The notes below the pieces were generated by a model. The model was not told where the DNA came from. It saw nothing but the letters and a program-made list of their open reading frames with translations, and did not search any database. This document shows positions 56,141-64,000 of a stretch of DNA of 64,000 nt, one piece after another. The stretch lies in NCBI RefSeq assembly GCF_002078875.1, contig NC_034438.1, positions 15,857,964 to 15,921,963 on the forward strand, written 5' to 3'. Each line of letters starts with the position of its first letter. Within the stretch, counting starts at the first letter, position 1. This DNA comes from Numida meleagris (taxonomy: Eukaryota > Chordata > Aves > Galliformes > Numididae). A program made the translations under genes and the position numbers.

Positions 56141-56969
56141 ATCCAGTTGGTGGCCAGGCACAAGCAGTGTTCCCCAGGGCTCGGTACTGGGGCCATTTCT
56201 ATTCAACATCTATATTAATGATCTTGATGAGGGGATCGAGTGCACCCTCAGTAACATAGCAGACAACACGAAGTTGGCAGGGAGTATTGATCTGCCAGAT
56301 GTTAGAAAGGCACTACAGAGGGATCTGGATAGACTGGAATGATGGGCCAAGGTAAACTGTATGAGTTTCAATAGGGCCAAGTGTCGGGTCCTGCACTTTG
56401 GTCACAACAACCCCAGGCAACCCTACAGGCTTGGGGAGGAGTGGCTGGAAAGGTGCTTGACAGAAAGGGACCTTGGTGTGCTGATGGACAGTTGGATGAA
56501 TATGAGCCAGCAGTGTGCCCAGGTGGCCAAGAAGGCCAGTGGCATCCCGGGTTGTATCAGGAATGGGGTGGTGAGCAGGACTAGGGAAGTCATCCTGCCC
56601 CTGTACTTGGCACTGGTGAGGCCCCACCTTGAGTACTGTGTTCAGTTTTGGGTGCCTCAGTACAGAAAGGACACTGAGGTGCTGGAGAATGTCCAAAGAA
56701 GGACATGGCTTGTGAAGGGCTTGGAGAATATGACCTACGAGGAGAGACCAAAGGAACTGGGGCTGTTTGGTCCGGGGAAGAGGAGGCTGATGGGAGACCT
56801 CATTGCTCTCTTCAAATGCCTGAAAGGTGACTGCAGTGAGAGCGGGGCTGGTCTCTTCTCACTGGTGACAGATGACAGGACAAGGGGAAATGGTGTCAAG
56901 TTGCACCAGGGGAGGTTTAGGCTGGATATCAGGAACAACTTCTTTACAGAAAGGGTTGATAAGCACTGA
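56124..56969 (+). pseudogene. CR1 ORF2 reverse transcriptase palm B/C and C-terminus
   Basis: This frame holds motif [15 protein letters not shown] and motif C as I-A-D-N-T-K-L-A-G. The second catalytic aspartate is asparagine (AAC at 56265-56267), so the polymerase would be inactive. A TGA at 56340-56342 replaces a tryptophan (E-stop-A-K). After it the same frame continues [31 protein letters not shown] and [10 protein letters not shown]. It ends at TGA 56967-56969, where relatives have H-W. Confidence 0.93.
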
Positions 56970-57150
56970 CTCCCCAGGGAGGTGGTTGAGTCACCATCCC
57001 TGAATGTGTTTAAAAACCATTTGGATGTGGTGCTCAGGGACATGATTTAGTGGTGGGTTGTTAGGGTAGTATGGTTAGGTTGTGGTTGGACTTGATGATC
57101 TTGAAGGTCTTTTCCAACCTGAGCAATTCTGTGAGTCTATGATTCTATGA

Positions 57151-57516
57151 CCTCATTGTGGCCTTCCAGTACTTGAAGGGAGCATATAGACAGGAGGGGG
57201 TATGACTGTTTACATGAGTGGATAGTGATAGGACAAGGGGGAATGGCTTTAAACTAAGTCAGGGGAGATTTAGGTTAGAAGGAATATAATATAATATATA
57301 GTAATTAATATAGGAGGATGTTTTTCACTCAGATGGTAGTGATGTGCTGAAACAGGTTGCCCAGAGAGGTTGTGGATGCCCCGTCCCTGGAGGCATTCAA
57401 GGCTAGGCTGGATTTGGCTCTGGACAGCCTGGTCTAGTGGTTGGCAACCCTGCCCACAACAAGGGGATTGAAATCTTTGAGGTCCTTTTCAACCCAGGCC
57501 ATTCTATGATTCTATT
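57151..57516 (+). mobile_element. Outer CR1, right half and tail
   Basis: Continues the element of 53220-53478: CCTCATTGTGGCCTTCCAG, GACTGTTTACATGAGTGG, CAGGTTGCCCAGAGAGG, and GGTCTAGTGGTTGGCAACCC to the tail ATTCTATGATTCTAT. An extra TA-rich stretch of about 30 bases (57281-57312) splits the block relatives read as GTTAGATATTAGGAGG. Confidence 0.95.
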
Positions 57517-57664
57517 ATAAGATTGACAGCTCAGAATTCTCTTTTAGATGAGAGAGTTAAAGTCATTACCAGTAATCAAAAGAATACAATAAAGTATTTA
57601 ATACTGCTTTAAGAATTTCAGGCACAGATTGCATCATCCTCAGAATAACGTACTATGCCATAAA

Positions 57665-58425
57665 GTTGGACAGTCATCAACAGCATGAAGTCCAAAAAAG
57701 GAAAATGCTGGATGCTGCACCTGGGACGGAACAGTGCCAGACACAGGCATGGATGGGAGCTGAGTGTCTGGGGAGCAGCACAGAAGGAAGGGAACTGATT
57801 GTGATGTGACAGCAGGCTCAGCGTGAGTCAGCAGCATACCTGGGCAGCCAGGAGGGCAAAATGCATTGTGGGTGCATTGAACACAGTATAACCAGTTGGC
57901 CAAAAGAGCCGCTGTTTTTAGCACTGCTATGGCCTCACCTTGAGTACTGTATATATAGTTCATTAAAGGATGCTGAGATACTTGAAAGTATCCATGGGAG
58001 TGCAACAAAGCTGGTAGCAGGGCTGGAAGTCATGTTCAGTGAGGAGAGGCTGAGGATGCGTAGGTTGTCCAGTCTGGAGAAGAAAAGGATAAAAGGGAAC
58101 CTCACTGCTCTCTGCAGCAACCTGAGAAGGGGAAGCAGAGCAAGGTGCCAGGCTCTGCTCCCCACAGGAACAGCTCAAAGCTGTGCAACAGGAGGTTCTG
58201 GATGGGCGTTAGGGAATGTCTCTTTACCATGAGGGTGTTCAAACACTGGAATAGGCTTCCTGGGGAGATGGTTGATGCTCCTTGCCTGATAGTGTTCAAG
58301 AGGCATTTGGATAATGCCCTCATTTATAAGCTTTAACTTCCAGTTAGCTCTGAAGTGGTCAGACAGTTGGACTAGATGGTGTTCAAATGTCCCTTGCAAC
58401 TGAATTATTCTATTCTTTTCTATTC
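57665..58425 (+). mobile_element. Old CR1, plus strand, ORF2 C-terminus and 3' UTR
   Basis: CR1 order is clear from AAATGCTGGATGCTGCACC, CTTGAGTACTGTATATATAG, GAGGAGAGGCTGAGGATGC, GTTCAAACACTGGAATAGGC to AGTTGGACTAGATGGTGTTC and a TATTCTATTCTTTTCTATTC tail. The tail is pentamer-like, unlike the GATTCTATGA tails. The subfamily is older than its neighbours. Encoded frames (R-L-R-M-R-R-L-S-S-L-E-K-K) are short. Confidence 0.9.
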
Positions 58426-59255
58426 AATTTTTGTTTTGTTCTGTTCTCTTCTATCCCTTGAATTTCAATCACAGACATCGTATGATGAGCTGGATTTATT
58501 CAGATGTCTAATTGTCCAACGATAAAAAAAAAATCCAAGTTCCTTATCAAGAAGCCTGAGGTAACATCACAGTGTGAAAAAAAAATAATCTTCTATTTAT
58601 TTTTCTTCACTTTAAGCACTGAATATCTTTCATTCATATTCAGTAAGGAAGTACTCCACAGGCATCCAAACCTCATACTCAGATTCCAGTTTGAGATTTG
58701 ATTATCCACCTTAATCCCATTAGGCTCTGATCTTTTAAACAGCAGGAAAATTGCTGACAGAGTGCCACCAAGAAAATTAAAATTCCATTCACAGAGATAA
58801 TTTAATATTACGATTAGTTGCAGTAGCAACATAAGCATTTTAATTGTTTACATTTATTTAGCTACAGAGTGAGAATTTAAAAAATGTTGAAGGAAATATC
58901 AAGAGCAATCATTCTATGAATGAAAAATGGAGGAGGGAAACAAAACAGTTTCAATTTCTAAACATCAGGTTGAGGTTCCATTTGTTTAAGTTTCACTGAT
59001 AACTTCAGCCTAGTTGTTAAGAAATCAAACTTCTTCTCTGCATAAATTAAATACATGCATTTATTTCAGAATAACATTTATCCGAAAGAATTCCTTTAAG
59101 AGTTGCATGATATAAGGAAATCTGAAGTTTTCCATCATTTGGGGAATCATCCAAGACTGAAGTCAAATGCCTTTAGTCCCACTCATAGCTGTTCTTGGGG
59201 GATCTTCTCTCCACTGCTCTTCACTAAATCTTTTTATCTCAGGACAGAGTCATTC
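58426..59255. other. Unique AT-rich DNA
   Basis: No repeat or gene is recognised between the old CR1 tail and the ancient CR1. Confidence 0.5.
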
Positions 59256-59572
59256 AGCTCTATGTCCTTTTTGCCAGATGTTTGCCTAATCCATTTGAAT
59301 CCTCTAATGATGAGGATTCCACAGTCTTTTGAAATAAAATATTTGGTGCTTCACCCTCATTACTACTTGACTTGTCTCCATAATGTCTAAACTAGATCTC
59401 TCTTGTTATAGTTTAGGCCATGATCTCTTTTTTCTGTTCATCATGGTTACAGACAGTACATTTATCCCTTCTCTGTGTATATTTGAAGGTCATCATGCTC
59501 AAATTTCATTAAACCAAATAATCCCAGTTCATTCAGTCTTTTCTTAATGATTTATAATTCTACACCTTTATA
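59256..59572 (-). mobile_element. Ancient amniote CR1, 3' portion (interrupted)
   Basis: The plus strand shows GAATCCTCTAATGATGAGG, GGTGCTTCACCCTCATTAC, ATATTTGAAGGTCATCATG and CCCAGTTCATTCAGTCTTTT, the order found on the minus strand of old CR1/L3-like elements shared across amniotes. A plus-strand bird CR1 tail (59573-59645) interrupts it. Confidence 0.68.
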
Positions 59573-59645
59573 ATTTGGGGTTGGACTTGATGATCTCTAG
59601 AGGTCCCTTCCAGCCCCTACAATTCTGTGATTCTGTGATGCTGTG
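59573..59645 (+). mobile_element. Short bird CR1 tail inside ancient CR1
   Basis: GGGGTTGGACTTGATGATC, TAGAGGTCCCTTCCAGCCC and ACAATTCTGTGATTCTGTGA are the last 70 bases of a bird CR1, oriented opposite to the ancient element around it. No target duplication beyond TAATT microhomology is visible. Confidence 0.9.
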
Positions 59646-60690
59646 GTAATTATGAATTTTTTTCAGCCTCTGCTGGAATGGTCCACAGTTCTCTTTAAGT
59701 GTCATGTCTGTAGCTGGATGTCTAACTGTAGCTAAACAGAGCAGAAAGCTTTTCTCATACCTTACAGTCTATGCTCCTTTTTATACATCTACGTATGATA
59801 TTTGTCTTTTCTCAAAACAATGTTGTTGACTCATACTCAGCTTGTGATTCACAGTAGCCCCTGGGAATTTATGAAATCGTTTCTGCCTAGTTTTCCCCAC
59901 GTTCTGTTCATGTAATTGAACATTTCTGATCACCTGGGGTTTTTTGTCCCTACTGAATAATATTCTAATCCAATCTTACAGGATGACTTTGAGTTTTAAT
60001 TCCATAATTTAGCATACTCACAGTCTTCCCATCTCAGAGAGAGCAGCAAATAGGATCATCATCCTCTCCATTTCATCATTCAGGTCATAAATTAAAAATG
60101 AATGTTAACATTCTAGAAAACTCTTCTATCCCTAAAAATGCTTTGATTTCAGCTGACAGCCACTGCTATTGGCTGTTTCCACTTTCCCTGTGACCCCCAA
60201 TCTGCATGTAGAGAGGCTGTATGTAACATAAGCCTCACTGAAGTCAGAATATAGGGTATATGTAGGCTTCTCTATATTCTTGAGGTCTTTTTTAATTCTG
60301 GAATAGAACATAACAACAATTTGATACAATTTGTTCCTGACCAACCAGTAATGATCTCTACACATTTCTCTTTTTTTTTTTTTCCAAATGCGCGCAATCC
60401 ATTGCATTTATGTTTTGTTCTAGGAGTATCCTATGAATTGCAGTTAGCATTTCAGGTCTGTAATTCTCCATCAGCTCATTTTCATTTTGAAAATACAGAC
60501 ACCATATTTTCACTTTTCTAGTTTTCCAGCACTGTCTTTATTCTTCTTGGGTTTTCAAATTGTTAGTAGCACTCAAATCATTAGCCAACTCTTGAAAGAT
60601 TTCAGGTTCAACTGATATGAAATAAAGAACTGAGTGTTTTAGCCTATCTATTCATGTTCATGGCAGGTATTTGATTTTTAGTGAGGATCA
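59646..60690 (-). mobile_element. Ancient amniote CR1, ORF2 portion
   Basis: After the inserted tail the ancient element continues: ACAATGTTGTTGACTCATAC, TCAGCTTGTGATTCACAGTAG, TTTGAGTTTTAATTCCATAA, TCATTCAGGTCATAAATTA, TTTCAGGTCTGTAATTCTCC, CACTTTTCTAGTTTTCCAGC and CAAATCATTAGCCAACTC. These follow the order of minus-strand RT blocks in turtle/crocodile-type CR1 (roughly motif C region, then Y-R-P-I and upstream). It is very diverged and has no usable frame. Confidence 0.68.
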
Positions 60691-61009
60691 GTGACAGAAA
60701 ATCATCAGATACTGTAGCGTTTACCATTTTTTGAAATAATATTTTTCTTTTCCTCTTGAATATGGAGAAGGTCAAAACTTTCCTTTGCTGTTATTCCTAA
60801 TAATCTTATAGATCTTTTTTGTCATTATAAATGTCCTTTATATGGCTTCATTTTAGATGGTAGAAAATACAGATTTCTGTGATAAATAACTTGCATTCAT
60901 GAGACATGAAGAGGAGTTATTAAGCTGACTCTTCTGAGAAGTGCACAGTGAGAGAAGAAGCAATAGATAAAAATCTAACAAGGGAAATTCCTAGACAGAC
61001 ATACAGACA

Positions 61010-61115
61010 GTTCTTCCCCAACACTGGGATGAGTTGCCTAGAGAGGCTGTGAAATCTCCATTCCTGTAGGTTTGTAAATCTCAGCTGGATAAGGCCCCAG
61101 GTGACCTGTTTTAAG
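61010..61115 (+). mobile_element. CR1 ORF2 end fragment, plus strand
   Basis: GGGATGAGTTGCCTAGAGAG, GCTGTGAAATCTCCATTCC and CAGCTGGATAAGGCCCCAGG match the ORF2 C-terminal block of an older CR1. Both ends are lost. Confidence 0.72.
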
Positions 61116-61674
61116 TCTGAATTTAGCCTTACTCTGAATATTTTAGATAGGAATCTGAGACTCTTCCAGAAACCTTTAGCCAAATAGTAACAAGTGAATT
61201 AACTTTCAAATAATCCAAATGCTTTCACAGGACACACATAATATTAATATACTGGAAAACAGAATAAAAATGGATAGGCTGAGAGCCTTCTAACATGCTG
61301 AATATAGCATCCTTGACATTTCTTAGGCTATATTCCAGTTCAGTAGTAAAATAAATGGTCAGGCAACTGAACAGATACATAGAACCTCAACACTACAAGA
61401 CTACACTGCAACCTCAGCACTACAAGAATTTTCCAACATATACATTTTTCAAGGTGTTTTATTCATAATGCACAATATGCCTTCTGACATTACTGTCTAT
61501 CCTTGCAAGCCATTCCTACACACTTTTCTATGAAATGTCTCTCAGTCAAAGTGAGGTAAAACATCTTCAACGTATTGTGTCATTACTTTCAGAATATTGT
61601 ACTATAACAAATCACTCTAAATTAAAAAAAAAAAATCTGAAATATCCTAGAGTTCTCAAAAATCCAAGGTTTTG

Positions 61675-61705
<31 letters not shown>

Positions 61706-64000
61706 CTTTCAGGGAGACATGGACACAGAGAGAGATGTTTTCAATTACTTTCTTGCTTTTAGGTGTCTGTTGGGTTTTTTTCATTTCTTATATTTTCTTG
61801 TGAAGACTGACTACTTTTGTATTGAGCATCCATGCAAACAAGTGGAAAATGCAGTAGCTGAAAGGAAATTTACAAATGCATGCATGTGTGCAAGAGTAAA
61901 AGTGATAATACATAGTCACAGTGGTGAGGGTTAGCATACTATCTTTAGAAGAAAGAGTAATGTGAGGAGTAAAATATCCCATAAATCTTTTTATGTATCT
62001 GCTATTTTTCATGTTTTCCTGTGGGAAGAAGCAGCATTTTCATCTCAGTGTATAAACTTTTAAGAATATTTTAATTTCATCCTTTTTCTGTGCAACCTTG
62101 CTGAAGCTGTACATTTGTTCTACATCCTGTTTTATGCACTGTAAGAAATTAAATTCCATATTGCAAAACATACCTTTTTTTCTCCTTGCATGAATCTTTG
62201 GGTTGAAGAAGGTGACTGTTTTTATACTGTAGGCTTTTGCTATTTTAATGAAGTCAAAAGGTGAAAGAAATGTAATACAGGTGTAAGAGAGAGTTTGAGA
62301 GATTTTATTCCAAATTGTACTCATTATTTTGTTGTCTATTCTGAGTTGTATTTTACCAGAGTGGAATAAAATAAAGTCCAGTCCAGCACACATCCTCATC
62401 CTAATATTTTATACTGCAATGATTGGCCAATCTGTTTACATCCCTTTCCCTCAATTCCTTTCTAACCATAACAAGCCTTTTAAAATATGAGTATAGAAAA
62501 GGTCTGCATGGCTGCCATCAGTGACCACTGCTGACCAGAACTGAAGAGCACCAGATAGGCAGACATTTGCTGCCCTCTTTTGGAGCATGTAAGTGAAGAT
62601 TCAGCAGATGATTTAATGTTTTGATTTTATAAAATATTTCCCTTTGCAATATTGTTTGCAGTCAATTGATTTTTAGTCAGCTACTTGGCCTACTGAATTA
62701 AAAATTCATTCTAGTGTTAGACACTGAAACTTTTACAGAACAAAAAAATTACTGAGGTAGATTCTTCTAGGGCAAGGAACACATCCATTTAATCACTAAT
62801 TTAGCATTTTGTTTAGTAGATAACTAATGTTTTTCTATTAATGTTAATAAAAGGGGTTTTATGCAAATGTTTTAAGTTTGAAGAATCCTTGAAAAAATAG
62901 ACTTGTTCTTTATGTTGTAATAGAACAAAGAATTAATGAAGAGTGAAAATATCTCTTTATCAGCAATAACTCCTATTTATTATTTCTTCTTTTTTTATTC
63001 TGACTTCAGTTTGACCTGCCAATCATGAATATTAGAAATAATAAACTAAGAATTAAATGAGTTGTATTGCAAAATTTTAACCTGTAATACTGTAGAAGTA
63101 TATGTAGCTTATCAAAATTTTCATCACATATAAACACAGCTCAGAAAAAACATCAGCAAACTATCAGAGAGCCTAACTGGGGCACTAGAACAATAGAAAC
63201 AGTATATAATACCCATCAAGGTCATCAGAAACATACAAGGAAAAGAATGGCTGTTTGAAAAGATAGCATGGAGGGCTGTTTTGAAGCAGTTATGTTTCTA
63301 AATTAAGGAGATTCTGCTAAGCAGGACAGGTTGCTAAAGATAACATTATTGTATGCACAAAGAAAAGTCCATTTACACTACAAACAATCACTGTACACAT
63401 AGGTTAATCTGTACCAATGTATTTGCCTGGATATTTTTTAATCATTATTATAAAAGATAAATACAATTTTCACTGCCATTTAAATTTGTGGACAGGAAGA
63501 CATCAAGAAAATTAAACGGTCCATTTTAATTCCAAATAAATGCTGGCCTGTACCATTTCGATACATGATAATTGTTTGAATGTAATGCTTTAAAGGACAT
63601 GCTATGTGTTAAAAAGAGAACAGGGCAATTTCAGTTTTTATCAAATCCTCTGTAAAGGCAATCCTGAATAGGTTTCACTAAAATCAATTATTTATGCTTC
63701 ATAAAATGTTTCAACTCTGAAACTAGATCTTGAGCCTGGAATTCTCTGTGTTTAGTTAGGAGCATTTTGAATTTCATGTAGTACCTATCAAACCCCAAAT
63801 TACAGTCCTGAGAGAAATTTTAAAATGTGTATAATCATATATGGCCTGGCTTGTTTGGAGTTAAAGAATAAAGTTACTGGTCTGTAAAAGCCTAGGATGA
63901 AGTGTATTCCTTGGTGTGATTTCTGTCACTGAGACTATTTATCTAATTAAAATGATGATGCTTTATGAATGATACCAAACATGAAGAGAGGATTTCAAGT
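61116..64000. other. Unique AT-rich DNA
   Basis: No gene or mobile element is recognised. It contains a short 27 bp period duplication (AACCTCAACACTACAAGA at 61383, AACCTCAGCACTACAAGA at 61410) and a TTTTG microsatellite. Open frames here lack family signatures. Confidence 0.45.
61669..61708. repeat. TTTTG microsatellite
   Basis: About seven TTTTG units in a row with one irregular unit at each end. Confidence 0.9.

Larger units (their letters stand above)
53479..57150 (+). mobile_element. Nearly full-length CR1 nested in another CR1
   Basis: 3672 bp runs from TGTGAGGTGGTGTGTCTG to the tail GAGTCTATGATTCTATGA. In order it carries an ORF1 relic with a GDSL-type esterase motif, an ORF2 endonuclease, linker, reverse transcriptase, C-terminal domain and a 3' UTR of the same type as 1-110. 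It is the only copy in the window with ORF1 and endonuclease. No target-site duplication is visible at the junctions, which fits CR1 behaviour. The remaining 5' UTR, if any, is short. Confidence 0.95.

Noticed and set aside
62040..62399. 119-codon minus-strand open frame
   Set aside because: No recognised motif, no splice or promoter context, lysine/phenylalanine-rich as expected in AT-rich DNA.

Overview
The window reads as bird genomic DNA, most likely from a galliform such as chicken. It is AT-rich, has no bacterial-style gene packing, and its dominant recognisable content is CR1 (chicken repeat 1) non-LTR retrotransposon debris. The CR1 copies are identified by the GATTCTATGA-type 3' tails and by ORF2 reverse transcriptase relics. 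No complete protein-coding host gene, tRNA, rRNA or CRISPR array is visible. The species assignment is inference; the avian assignment is well supported by the CR1 subfamilies.

Layout. 0-17 kb is repeat-dense: CR1 copies on both strands at 1-110, 2061-3221, 6641-7243, 7535-8382, 10699-11236, 12947-13357, 13541-14665 and 16152-16975. Three retroviral solo LTRs lie among them (5953-6442 minus, 7738-8266 plus, 14876-15202 minus). A GC-rich block of unknown origin lies at 11237-12660. 17-27 kb is mostly unique AT-rich DNA with an old CR1 at 25472-25835. 27-37 kb holds two long decayed CR1s (27085-29012, 33190-34427) and shorter ones. 37-51 kb is mostly unique, with one solo LTR at 43594-44099. 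51-58.4 kb is a dense CR1 cluster whose centre is a nearly full-length 3.67 kb CR1 (53479-57150) inserted inside another CR1. 59.2-60.7 kb is a very old, amniote-age CR1 on the minus strand that a younger CR1 tail has entered. The remainder is unique DNA.

How the parts relate. CR1 normally copies itself by target-primed reverse transcription using the ORF2 endonuclease and reverse transcriptase, with an ORF1 that carries a GDSL-type esterase domain. Every copy here is dead: 5' truncation, frameshifts, stops, and altered catalytic motifs (FAED, ADN). The nesting gives a relative chronology: amniote-age CR1, then older bird CR1, then younger CR1, then LTR insertion into CR1. The four LTRs have clean TG...CA ends, and three have exact target-site duplications (5, 6 and 6 bp), so their boundaries are firm; the fourth has a 4-of-5 match.

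Outside repeats I list a few splice-site-bounded open segments (minus strand at 24.7, 18.8, 1.1 and 0.5 kb; plus strand at 49.5 kb) that could be exons. They do not form one phase-consistent chain and I do not recognise the protein, so they are weak candidates. I did not find a convincing new biological system.
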